From Rhipicephalus microplus (taxonomy: Eukaryota; Arthropoda; Arachnida; Ixodida; Ixodidae): a stretch of 64,000 nucleotides of DNA. Each line of letters begins with the position of its first letter. The stretch's first letter is position 1. This document shows, in pieces, positions 10,215 to 20,132 of the stretch. The stretch lies in NCBI RefSeq assembly GCF_043290135.1, contig NC_134709.1:105790145-105854144 (forward strand). The letters run 5' to 3'. The translations under genes and the position numbers were made by a program. The notes beneath the pieces were generated by a model. That model did not search any database and was not told the DNA's origin. It saw nothing but the letters and a program-made list of their open reading frames with translations.

Positions 10215-12131
10215 CTACGTCCACTGCAGGACAAAGGCCTCTCCCATGTTCCGCCAGTTAACCCGGTCTTGTGCTTGCTTCTGCCAATTTACACCCGCAA
10301 ACTTCTTATTCTCATCTGCCCACCTAACCTTCTGTCTCCCCGTAACCCGCTTCCCTTCTCTGGGAATCCAGTCAGTTACCCTTATTGACCAGCGGTTATC
10401 CTGTCTACGCGCTACATGCCCTGCCCATGTCCATTTCTTCTTCTTGATTTCAGCTATGATATCCTTAACCCCCGTTTGTTCCCTAATCCACTCTGCTCTC
10501 TTCTTGTCTCTTAAGGTTACACCTACCATTTTTCTTTCCATTGCTCGCTGCGTCGTCCTCAATTTAAGCTGAACCCTATATGTAAGTCTCCAGGTTTCTG
10601 CTCCGTAGCTAAGTACCGGCAAGATACAGCTGTTATATACCTTCCTCTTGAGGGATAGTGGCAATCTAACTGTCATAATTTGAGAGTGCTTGCCAATGCT
10701 CCACCCCAGTCTTATTCTTCTAGTTACTTCAATCTCGTGGTTCGGCTCTGCGGTTATTACCTGCCCTAAGTATACATAGTCTTTTACAATTTCAAGTGCA
10801 CTATTACCTATCTCGAAGCGCTGCTCCTTGCCGAGGTTGCTGTACATGACTTTCGTTTTCAGCAGAATAATTTTAAGACCCACCTTTCTGCTCTCCTTGT
10901 CTAACTCCGTAATCAAGAGTTGCAATTTGTCCCCCGAGTTACTCAGCAATGCAATGTCATCGGCGAAGCGCAGGTTACTAAGGTATTCTCCATTGACTCT
11001 TATCCCTAACTGTTCCCATTCTAGGCTTCTGAAAACCTCCTGTAAGCACGCGGTAAATAGCATTGGGGAAATTGTGTTCCCCTGCCTTAAACACTTCTTG
11101 ATTGGTATTCTGTTGCTTTCTTTATGAAGCACTATGGTAGCAGTTGATCCCCTGTAGATTTCTTCCAGAATGTTTATATATACTTCATCTACGCCCTGAT
11201 TCCACATTGTTTGCATGACGGCTGATATTTCTACTGAATCAAACGCCTTCTCGTAATCTATGAAAGCTATGTATAGTGGTTGGATATACTCTGAGCATTT
11301 CTCTATTACCTGATTGATAGTATGAATGTGGTCAATTGTTGAGTAGCCTGTTCGAAATCCTGCTTGTTCCTTTGGTTGATTGAATCCTAATGTTTTCTTT
11401 ACTCTGTTAGCAATTACCTTTGTAAATAGCTTGTATACTACAGAGAGCAAGCTGATCGGCCTGTAATTCTTCAAGTCCTTGTCATCTGCTTTCTTATGTA
11501 TTAAGATGATGTTAGCGTTCTTCCAAGACTCTGGTACTCTTCCCGTCAGGAGACACCTCGTAAACATTGTGGCTAGTTTTTCTAACACAATCTGTCCTCC
11601 ATATTTCAGCAGATCTGATGTTACCTGATCCTCACCAGCAGCTCTGCCCCTTTGCATGCTCTCCAAAGCTTTTCTGACTTTTTCTATCATTACTTTTGGG
11701 GTGTAATCTGGGTTACTGCTAGTTCTTATAGTATTAAGGTCGTGGTTGTCTCGGCGACTGTACAGTACTCTGTAAAACTCCTCCGCTATTTTAACTATCC
11801 TATCCATATTGGTAGTTATTTTGCCTTCTTTGTCCCTTAGTGCATACATCCGACTTTTGCCTATCCCAAGTTTCCTCTTCAATGCTTTGACACTTCCTCC
11901 GTTTTTCAGAGCGTGTTCAATTCTCTCCATGTTATACCTTCTTACATCGCATACCTTACGTCTATTAATCAACTTCGAAAGCTCTGCCAGTTCTATTTTG
12001 TCTGTTGTACTTGACACTTTCATGATTTGACGCTTCTTAATTAGGTTCTTCGTTTCCTGGGAAAGCTTGCCAGTGTCCTGTCTAACTACCCTGCCTCCAA
12101 CTACCACTGCACACTCCGTAATGATGGTCAT
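10215..12131 (-). pseudogene. RTE reverse transcriptase
   Basis: A 638-residue open frame with canonical LINE reverse transcriptase motifs: NYRPISLLSVVYK (222-234), AFIDYEKAFDSV (289-300), LRQGNTISPMLF (348-359) and the catalytic FADDIALL (389-396). The C-terminal region has the RTE-type tail (WTWAGHVARR... QKVRWADE). In an intact element this domain is continuous with the endonuclease. Here the first ~10 residues come after a frameshift, so the Met is not the native start. The frame is otherwise open across 1.9 kb, implying recent mobilisation. It is labelled broken only because the upstream half is out of frame. Confidence 0.9.
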
Positions 12132-12388
12132 CAGATTATCATTCGTTGTATATTATCTACGCTAAGGTTGGTTTCCTCACTAAGAGCCGAGTAACTGTTC
12201 TGCAGCGACACTCTGAATTCCTGTACTTTCCCTCTCAGTGCTAGCTGATTGATTGGCTTCTTGCGTATCAATTTCTGTCGTTCCTTCTTCAAGTATAGGT
12301 GAATTCGAGACCGTACCATTCTATGGTCACTGCATCGTACCTTGCCAATCACTTCCACATCCTGCACGATTCCAGGGTTTGCACTCAT
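12131..12388 (-). pseudogene. RTE endonuclease C-terminal piece
   Basis: Encodes the end of the endonuclease/exonuclease/phosphatase (EEP) fold (GIVQDVEVIG...CSDHRMVRSRIHL, with the conserved SDH) and the linker to the reverse transcriptase. It ends at a frameshift next to the start of the downstream frame. The same reading frame continues upstream through a TGA at 12433-12431 to about 12515. Confidence 0.85.
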
Positions 12389-12504
12389 TTTGAAGTCTAT
12401 TTCGTTCTTATTTTCGCCATTAGGGCTCCTTCATGTCCATTTGCGGTTTTCTCGTTTTCGGTAGAAGGTATTCAAAATCCGTAAATTATTGCGTTCTGCG
12501 AATT

Positions 12505-13248
12505 CTATAGTAGCTCTTCTCTGGCGTTTCTAGTACCGATGCCAGAATCTCCTACTGCCTGGTCTGCAGCCTGCTTCTTCCCTACCTTTACATTAAAGTC
12601 GCCCATCACTATAGTATACTGTGTTTTTACCTTACTCATTGCCGATTCCACGTCTTCATAGAAGCTTTCAACTGAAGCGTCATCATGGCTGGATGTAGGC
12701 GCGTAAGCCTGTACTACCTTCATCTTGTATTTTTTATTCAGTTTATTTCCGACACCTACCAACCTTTCATTAATGCTATAGTATTCCTCTATGTTGCCAG
12801 CTATGTTTCTGTGAATTAGGAGCCCCACTCCCAGTTCCCTTCTGTCTGCCAAGCCCCTGTAGCAAAGGACGTGCCCATTCTGTAGCACCGTATTGGCCTC
12901 ATCTGTCCTCCTAACCTCACTGAGCCCTATTATATCCCATTTAACACCCTCTAGCTCCTCGAATAGTACAGCTAGACTTCCCTCACTAGATAAGGTTCTA
13001 GCGTTAAACGTTGCCAAGTTCAGGTTCCAATGGCGGCCTGTCCGGATCCAGAGATTCTTAGCACCCTCTGCTGCGTTGCAGATCTGACCGCCGCCGTGGT
13101 CAGTTGCTTCGCAGCTTCTGGGGACTGAGGGCCGTGAGTTATTTGACGTAAGCATGTGGGAGGTAGTAGCCAGGTACTGCACCAGGGTGGCCAATCCTTC
13201 TCTGGTGAGGGAGTGAGTTTTCGGCGGTGTTTGCCGGTGAGGCCACAC
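12505..13248 (-). pseudogene. RTE endonuclease (EEP domain) N-terminal part
   Basis: A 247-residue frame carrying the apurinic-type endonuclease motifs of RTE: LNLATFNARTL (about 76-86), IIGLSEVRRTDE (about 110-121), GVGLLIHR and the MGDFNVKVG block (about 215-223). This domain nicks target DNA to prime reverse transcription. The frame ends prematurely at a frameshift near 12515, and the rest of the domain lies in another frame at 12505-12150. The first ~70 residues come from 5' sequence with no recognisable domain. Confidence 0.88.
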
Positions 13249-13308
13249 CCCAGGCCTCTTAATGCAGTTCCATTACTACGCGTTTTTTTTTTATCCAGTT
13301 GGGAACTG

Positions 13309-13380
13309 CGCGGTACCGGGATTTGAACCACGGACCTCTTGCATGCGAGGCGGATGCTCTAACCACTACGCCATTGCCGC
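13309..13380 (-). repeat. tRNA-derived head (Ruka-like SINE) abutting the RTE 5' end
   Basis: On the minus strand this reads as a tRNA-like unit with A box TGGCGTAGTGG and B box GGTTCAAATCC, an anticodon-arm-like CCTC...GAGG stem and pairing acceptor ends (GCGGC...). The loop is one base too long for a normal tRNA. tRNA-derived SINEs called Ruka are known from Rhipicephalus; assignment to that family is from memory of its form. It sits immediately upstream of the RTE and in the same orientation. Confidence 0.7.
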
Positions 13381-13629
13381 AGCCCTACCATACTTGTTAA
13401 CTACACCAGTATGTTAAACCCCAGTGTTCTGAGAAGTCGATGTGGCCCTGTAACAGTCTGAGACTGCGCTCAAAGCAAAAGGTAAGGCTAAAGGGTGTTC
13501 ATATCAGCTCTGATTTGAAAATGTCAAGTCACCTGTATGAAGGAAAGAAGTGTATATTTAAGGCTCGTTTTTCTTTGTCATAATAATATTGAGATCTAAC
13601 ATACAATCACGCAAACAAAAGTATAGGGG

Positions 13630-13735
13630 AAGTTCTTTGAAGTAATTGTAGTGTAAATGTGAAGAAAGAGAAGTGGACGAAAAGATTACTCAACGTGAGG
13701 AGGGATCGAACCGGCGACCTTCGAATAACATGTTC
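13630..13735 (-). repeat. tRNA-derived SINE, head partly lost
   Basis: Reverse complement shares ACATGTTATTCGAAGGT, a B box GGTTCGATCCC and the downstream AATCTTTTCGTCCACTT...TTTCTTCACA tail with the fuller copy at 49317-49440. The A-box half is missing, replaced at 13735 by other sequence. Confidence 0.8.
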
Positions 13736-13880
13736 GATTATTTAGGTACTAATTCCAAAATATACATTTTATAGGCACTGTGAAAACACAATAAAAGTTC
13801 TCAATCTTTTTTCATACACATATATCAAAGTGATTCAATAGGAGAGCTAGTAACAAAATAGGCTTTTGCGTAAAATCTAA

Positions 13881-13972
13881 GCTTGTGCGAATAATTGAAT
13901 GCTTTGAATATTCGAACGAATAGCTGAGTATTTGAAATCGCTTCGAATCTAAAATTCACTATTCGCACAAGC
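13881..13972. mobile_element. Short TIR element (MITE-like)
   Basis: GCTTGTGCGAATA (13881-13893) and its exact reverse complement (13960-13972) bracket 66 bp rich in TTCGAATATTCG-type motifs. This small non-coding inverted-repeat unit fits a MITE. No clear target duplication was found. Confidence 0.65.
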
Positions 13973-13999
13973 CTACTGAAATCCCATCTCTAGTTATCC

Positions 14000-15690
14000 T
14001 GCCTCATTTGCCCAGTGACTCTTTGTTCTGCCAATGGTTAGAGCTTTCCCCAAGTTTTTTTTTAAGACAGGCTACATCCAGTGCTGCTTCCCAAAACAGT
14101 TTTTGGGAACCAGTGCTTCCCAAAACAGTTTTTTTAAAGCTAAGCATGCAGGTCATATGCGAAGATTTTTTTTCTTTTTTCGGTGAGTTCAATGTTAGTG
14201 GTGCGGGTTATATGTGAGAAAATACGGTAGCTGTAAAGGTCACCTAAAGTTGACGCAAGTCAAAGGGCTTAAGCATGGGACTATAGTGTGGCACATTTGT
14301 GAAAACAGCAGCTAAAACACCAATGGTGTCAAGCCATGTTTGTGTGTTGTGTCATGGGGCAACACCTTGGCTTCTTTGTTGTTGCTTGTATAGTCGTCTT
14401 CTCATTGTGCATGCCTGTGGCTAGACATTCATTAAAGTTAAAGCTCCGCAAACGTTGAAGTGGTGTCGTCATTTCTAAAAACAAGCAAAACCGAGCTACA
14501 CCTAAACCCATCAATAATGAAATCAGCGAAAACCAAAAAATTTTGTTACCGTGTTATTTTGTTATTGTGGAATAATGCAGTGTAATTTGGTCAGCAAAGC
14601 AAAAATGTAATGCCAAAATTCAGTTAGCTTCCTTTGTTGATCGTTTTGATATACACACTAAGTGCATAGATTTTTTTCACAGCACTGTGTTATGCGACAT
14701 TGTCATGGTGTGTTCCCTGAAACACCTGAATTCTTCATGGTGTTGCCCCACATTACCCCACCCAATTTCTTTTCACATCCTGATCATGCACAGCATCCAG
14801 GCAACACTGACCTGCTATAATGTGATTCAGTCCGGCTCAGAAACACAATATAAAGTGCCTGAAGTTTGTCAACAATTTTTTTTCTTTCACGGGCAGTGAT
14901 CACACCCTGAACAGAGAGCATGGTACGTGTTTTTATTTCTGAATTCCCACAAGCGAAAGCATACCCTTCAAGATCTGTATTTGCAATTCAAAGATGATTC
15001 CTGTGATTATGACACATGTAGTACCAAAAGTATGGCCTTCAAGATGCCCAGAGCTATTGCATTGGCATAGGCTCATCATTAGAGGTGCTTTCATGCCATG
15101 CTTCCTGAAGTCTGACACATTGCCTTTGTCTTTCTCACTAGTGAATCATTGTAATGTGCCAAGCCATGAATGAGATCCAGACGACTCCTAAGAAAATCTG
15201 TTTGAATTCTTCTTTTTTTCTCTCTCTCTGGTGGGAAACTTTGTCACTGTCATCTTGAATTTTCATGCCGTGTCATAAAAGCGCGCCACCTCTCTTCCAC
15301 TTTGCTGTTAATCTTAAGTTGCTGATGATTAGGGGGGGGGAGCATGCTCAAAATCTTATTGTAGCAGGCTGTTTTTTGGTCACATTGCAGTAGAGGTCCG
15401 GGCGAGGTTTATTCAATGTACAGCAGTAGGGCTCTCACCAAATGCCTCAGTTTGGCTTGCTTTCTGCAGGACTAGCGCAAGTGTGGGTGTGCGCGTGTGG
15501 GTGGGTGTGTTGGTGGGTGGCCTGTGTCTTTTTTAACTTTGCATTTCACCCACATCTAAAGGTGGCAGTATTTGTATATCCTCATATCAACTCTTACTGC
15601 CAGAAAAATTAGTAAAGGTCTGCATCAAGTAAATGTGTTACCAACACAACCAGGAAACAGCACTGTTATAATTTTATGCATCCCACAGCA
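14000..15690. other. No complete gene; intron-like sequence
   Basis: Contains a short direct repeat (CAGTGCTTCCCAAAACAGTTTTT, 14080-14135) and the repeat-like end GTTATATGTGAGAAAATACGGTA (about 14208). GT-rich low-complexity DNA lies around 15480-15520. No exon of the upstream ATM kinase domain was recognised here. Confidence 0.4.
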
Positions 15691-15739
15691 CTGCTAGGTC
15701 ACTGCATGAAATGCGAGCGTGGTATGTCTGCTCCCCCAG

Positions 15740-15921
15740 ATGCTGTGAGCGCATAATGGAGGTGATGCGTGCCTCCCGGGAGCTGCTGGTGACAGTGGTG
15801 GAGGTTCTGCTGCATGATCCGCTCTCCTCGTGAACCTTGAGTCCCGAACGTGCGGCAGCGTTGCAGGCTGAGGGTGACGCTCACACTCGGCGCCCATCTC
15901 CTGACTTACCACACAACTAGG
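15740..15921 (+). pseudogene. ATM: ATM-like exon (region between PI3K-like kinase core and FATC), with in-frame stops
   Basis: The reading frame starting TGC at 15741 gives [16 protein letters not shown] then [11 protein letters not shown], and after a stop TLSPERAAALQ. This matches the C-terminal stretch of the ATM serine/threonine kinase (the conserved CCE..MEVMR..., VEVLLYDPL.WT pattern) ahead of the FATC domain. ATM signals DNA double-strand breaks in the nucleus. The exon has a good acceptor (CTCCCCCAG, ending 15739) and donor (GG|GTGAGC at 15922). A TGA (15831-15833) stands where ATM has Trp, and a TAG (15918-15920) lies at the exon end. No neighbouring ATM exon was found within about 2 kb upstream or before the LINE at 16361. 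I read it as a decayed exon or partial gene duplicate. Confidence 0.7.
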
Positions 15922-16360
15922 GTGAGCCCCACACATTTACTGAAAACTATGTTCAACCATTGAATTGGTGTAGATTCGTTGCAGAGGCAGCATTTTCACA
16001 CAGTGAATATTGTGTGCACCTTAAGACGAGTTTCCAATTTCAGTGTTGTTACTTTCAGAGTTTTAACACGAAAGCATTCCTTAGCTAGGTTGTAAAAAGC
16101 ACGCATCTGTCCACTAAAGCCGCGTCTTTGACCTCTTCCATCGAAACTGATGTCCTGCCGAGCCTAGTACGGGTCCTGACTTCAAACGAAGAAGGGAAGT
16201 GCATGGAAATAGTTTGCACATTGCGTAAGCGCACCAAAGTCTGCAACACGTGGCCACTGACGTAGCAGTGGAGAGAAATTGAGGGGGTCAGCCCTTGCCC
16301 ATTTTCACAGTCAGCCCTTAAGACAACTTGGTAACAAAGCTTTGCAGCACACCTCCTTAC
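15922..16360. other. No gene recognised
   Basis: Follows the ATM-like exon's donor. A 108-residue minus-strand frame (16411-16085) is open but unrecognised. No FATC-like coding sequence was seen. Confidence 0.35.
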
Positions 16361-16878
16361 CCCCCGCAGGGGCGCCTGCGCAAGTAGGCGTTTGGTGTGT
16401 AGCGACACCACGGACCCGAGCTAATGGGGGAGTTTCGGCTCCCTACCACGCCTAGCCGTGCGTGGCTTTGCCGTGTCCGGGGAAAAGGGGATCCTGGGAG
16501 TTGAGCCGACGCCGGGTGATTGGACCTTTAAGGCCCCCTGGCAGAGGCAATACACCCCTTTGGCCCCGGCTTCACGTAGACGGCACCCCTGGGGTGACCC
16601 ATCCAGGGGAAACCGGCACCTGTCTCTCTCCTCCCACATCTTCGTCTTTTTCTCACACTTTTATCTTTCCTGTCCTCTCCTCACTTCTGTTGACTTCCGA
16701 TATTCATGGCGGCAAGGGTTAACCTTGTGTAGGTATCCCACCTTGGATAATTACATTGGGTTATAGTGACAGCGAACGGCTGGCGTCGGGAGGGCTTGTT
16801 TCAACAAGTCCAACCGCGTCCCCTTGTTGGGCTCCGTGGTGGGTGGTAGCCGCTGTTACCGAACACATTCATACTTGT

Positions 16879-18052
16879 ATGGCTTTACAAGCATCCGCCG
16901 ACCCTGATCGGTCTCGTAAGAGAGGCCGCACCGAAGCAAGTTATCACGCCTCGACAGAAACTAGAGTTACTTTCGCGAAGTACTACATTATCCACAGTGA
17001 CAGCACACCTCTAAGAAAATTATCCCCATTTTTGGTGGCCAAGTGCCTAAAAAAATAGGACCCACGTACAAAGCATCCAAAAGTCAAGCGGTGACCGCCT
17101 TTTGGAGTTAACCGAAAAAGACCAAGTGCCTAAGCTATCACAACTAACCAGCATCGGAGAAACAGCTGTCACCGTTTCGGTCCATCGCTCTCTAAACACC
17201 AGCAGGGGAGTTATCTCTGAGGAAGGCTTCTTAGGCTTTAGTGATGAAGAGCTCCTCGAAGGCTTCCAAGACCAAAACGTCATCAAAGTCCACAGAATTG
17301 TAATCCGTCGCAATAATCAGGAAGTGCCCACCAAACACGTAATACTAACCTTTGGAACATGTGAAATGCCCACCTCTCTTAAGGCTGGGTACTTAAAAAT
17401 GAACGTCAGACCCTACATTCCCAACCCCAGACGCTGTTTCAAACGTCAAAGATTCGGACACGCCTCGCACTCTTGCGGAGGCAAAGAAACATGCGCAAAA
17501 TGCAGCGCAAACGACCACCAATCAGAAAACTGCTCATCCTCACCCCACTGTGTTAACTATAACGGGGAACACCCAGCGTATTTTCGGTCATGCCCATGTT
17601 GGAAAAAAGAAAAAGAAGTGATCGCTCTGACCGTCAAAGAAAAATCATCATTCAGCGAAGCGCGAACACGGATATCATACCTTTTCCACAGAAGTTATGC
17701 CGAAGTGACGCAGTCGGGGGCAGCGTCACAAAGGCCTCAGGAGTCGACCGCTACCACACCCAGTGGTCCTATGGTGACTCAAACCGCCCCCGTAAAAAAA
17801 GCAGCGCCAGCTGCTCCATGCACATCAAAGGGCCCGCAGACTCCGGTCTCCCTGGGCCCTAAGCTCAATAGAATGCCAAGGCCTGAGATCCGTTTCTCAG
17901 CGCCTCACTCTCGATCTGCCAGCACCTCAGACAAGGCAATGGAGATCGACGACAAAACTCCGGTGTCATCGACACCGAAGGACAAGCACTCTCTCGAGCG
18001 TACCAAACAGGACAAGGACAAAGTCCCAGTCCCCACAATAAGTAAGCGATAA
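16879..18052 (+). pseudogene. I-clade ORF1 (gag-like nucleic-acid-binding protein), frameshifted
   Basis: Starts at ATG 16879 (MALQASADPDRSRKRGR...). It reads to a premature TAG at 17056-17058 in an A-run, then needs a second frame correction in an A-run near 17080 before joining the long frame 17102-18052. Two single-base losses explain it. The family normally has three zinc knuckles. Here the second is intact (CAKCSANDHQSENC), but the first has Arg for its second Cys (CFKRQRFGH) and the third has Tyr for Cys (CVNYNGEH). The basic, Pro/Ser/Thr-rich tail is retained. ORF1 would coat the RNA; this copy is non-functional. Confidence 0.87.
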
Positions 18053-18160
18053 CCGTAATGGTTATCGTAATTCTCTCTATTTCTATTTCTTAGTATTGTC
18101 ACCTATCATCTTTTATACCGATCAATCCCGAGAAGTATATTTACTTAACTTTATTCCGCC

Positions 18161-18508
18161 ATGGCTTTTATCGTGCATTGGAACTGCAGAGGCTTAATTC
18201 ATAACTTAGGTGACATAAAGGACATCATTAACAAATTCTCGCCAGTAGCCTTTTGCCTCCAAGAGACAAATCTTGGTGCAAAACACGGGCATTTTCTAAA
18301 AGGCTTCAAAGTTGCCCGAATGGACCGCGAACATTGCAACCGTCTTTCAGAAGGAGTAGCCATAGTCGTGCAGGGCAGCACTCCTACGCGAGATGTCCAA
18401 ATAAACACATCTTTCGAGGCCGTAGCCGTCACCATCCTATCATACAAAACCATCGCCATCTTCTCACTGTATATCCCACCTCATACCTTTTCACCACCGA
18501 ATGCACCA
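18161..18508 (+). pseudogene. I-clade ORF2 endonuclease N-terminus, truncated
   Basis: Opens with a Kozak-like ATG and reads HWNCRGLIHN, FCLQETNLG (with the catalytic Glu intact), GVAIVVQ and SLYIPP, all EEP-endonuclease motifs. It lies 108 bp downstream of the ORF1 stop. Coding homology to copy 2 ends after SLYIPPH; the last residues of the open frame derive from junction and SINE sequence. Confidence 0.87.
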
Positions 18509-18652
18509 TTAACGTGCACCTAAATCTGAGTACACGGGCCTACAACATTTCCGCCTCCTTTGGAAATGCAGCCGTCACAGCCGGAATCTGATCCCGCGAC
18601 CTGCGGGTCAGCAGCCGAGTATCTTAGCCACCAGGCCACCGGGGCGGGGCAT
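18509..18652 (-). repeat. SINE, head half
   Basis: From TTAACGTGCACC to GGGGCGGGG this is the tRNA-proximal half of the same family as 36905-37135. Read on the minus strand it has a tRNA-like head (GGTGGCTAAG..., GCGGGATCAGATTCC). The distal half is missing exactly at the LINE breakpoint, so SINE and LINE were joined by insertion plus deletion or by recombination. Confidence 0.85.
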
Positions 18653-18752
18653 GTGAAGAAGCAAAGAACCTGCTACACAACTGTAACACATTAAAATTAC
18701 ATTCTTCATTATGTAGTTGATCACAATAAAGAATTACCGCTCAGCCCTTTTT

Positions 18753-18765
18753 GTTGGGAGGAAGT
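18753..18765. repeat. Target-site duplication of I-clade copy 2 (3' side)
   Basis: GTTGGGAGGAAGT, identical over 13 bp to 24597-24609, lies directly against the TGATGATG tail of the element. Confidence 0.93.
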
Positions 18766-19070
18766 GATGATGATGATGGTAGATTTTAGTGGCGCAAGGG
18801 CAACTCAGGCCAAAGAGCGCCAAACACACGGTTTTTGGTCGATTTGATTATAAAATTCTATTCAGGGTGGCAAGAATAAAAAAGTAGTGTATAGGACTTA
18901 AACTCAGGTGTAGTGACTATGTGTGATGGGTTTAAAACTGGCTATGCTTATGGGTTTTACAAAGTCATGCCGTGTCGTCAACAGTCCTTGTCAAGACAAG
19001 GAGTGCGTGCTGCATGACATTTGATGAAAAAAGTCTCAGCCGTCCCCTCAGGATTGAGAGGAGGCTAAGA

Positions 19071-20132
19071 TTAGTGAGAATATGTTATGGAATGTAGGAA
19101 GCCTACACTAGCTAAAAACTTTAAGACTACTTTTGGGGGAAACAAGGGATCGTCTCCAAGAAAAAATTGTGGATGAGGCGGAATGTGACATTTGTACAGC
19201 TTTGGAAAGTGACACAGTCTTTCTGGTTCGAGGTATGGACAGGTGATTAGAACGTGAACGACAGACAGCTCATCACCACATTTTGCACAATGTGGTGCTG
19301 GAGAGTTCTTTAAAAGGTGCGAGTGTGTTGCATGTATATGACCGATCCTGAGTCTGCACAGTGCAACCTCTTGGTGCCTGTTACGTTTTTCAGTCACATA
19401 TCTTCCTATTCTTGGCTTTACTAAGAGCAGTTTGTTTGCATTTGCTGCGTTCCATTCATCTTGCCATTGCTTACGCATTCGGTTTCTGATTAGCGGCCTC
19501 AAGTCCTCATATGGGATGACGGCTACGTCTACTGTTGGGCGGAGTGCAGCGGACTTCGCAAGTTGGTCCGCTGCCTCATTGCCAGCTATGTTGCAGTGTC
19601 CCGGAATCCAGCATAGCGTTATTTTCAGGTTGGATCTGTAGGCTAACGTGAGGCAGTTTAGAAGGGTATTAGTCACTGGATTTTTATGTGTCTTTGCGGA
19701 AGACAACGCAGTCACTGCACTGAGGGAATCTGTGTATATGATGGAGGCTGGTTCTTTCTTCTTTAAGATGTGCCTTACAGCTAGCAGTATGCCATAGCAC
19801 TCAGCAGTAAATATGCTGGTATGTTCATTCATTGTTGCAGATTCAGAGTTCGCTGGGCCGTATGCAGCACATGCGACGGCCGAGGACTTGGAAGCATCAG
19901 TGTAGTACTCAGCACAGCTGTATTTTGCCTGCAAGTACATGAAATGCTGATCGATTGCGATTGGGAGGCCATGCTTTCCTACCTCTAGGAATGACAAGTC
20001 GCAATTGATAGCTCGCATTTCCCATGGTGCCACAGTGTCCTTGTGGGAACTTAGTTGAAAATTGGAGACAGGTATATTAAGATTTTCAAAGTGTGAGGCC
20101 ACTCTAATGGGATACGTTGGCGTGGCTGATGG
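19071..20132 (-). pseudogene. RNase H and C-terminal domain of I-clade ORF2
   Basis: Continues in the same reading frame as the upstream ORF2 frame after a single TGA. The RNase H catalytic set is visible: YYTDAS (D69 of the 343-residue piece), TAECYG (E101), YTDSLSA (D125) and GNEAADQLA (D179), with WIPGHC carrying the usual His. It would remove the RNA strand after first-strand synthesis. Downstream is a Cys/His segment (CAKCGDE...HVLITCPYLE) typical of the C-terminus of RNase H-bearing LINEs. The protein ends about 300 bp before the (TCA)n tail. Confidence 0.9.

Larger units (their letters stand above)
10180..13308 (-). mobile_element. RTE-clade LINE, nearly full length
   Basis: Minus-strand element of about 3.1 kb. 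An apurinic-type endonuclease region (13248-12150) is followed by the reverse transcriptase (12131-10215), a few bases of 3' untranslated sequence and the (CAT)n tail. Its single ORF is broken by a frameshift near 12515, a TGA at 12433-12431 (in a position where Trp is expected) and another frameshift near 12140. The 5' limit is uncertain because the sequence runs into a tRNA-like segment at 13309-13380. I could not identify a target-site duplication. Confidence 0.88.
16361..18508 (+). mobile_element. I-clade LINE, copy 1 (3'-truncated)
   Basis: The 5' untranslated region (from CCCCGCAGGGGCGCCTGCGC at 16362) is homologous to the 5' end of the minus-strand copy at 24596. It is followed by ORF1 (about 16879-18052) and the first ~115 codons of ORF2 (18161-18508). 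The element then stops abruptly in the endonuclease where a SINE fragment begins. Reverse transcriptase and RNase H are absent. The two copies have clearly diverged in protein sequence, so they are separate subfamilies or old insertions. Confidence 0.88.
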
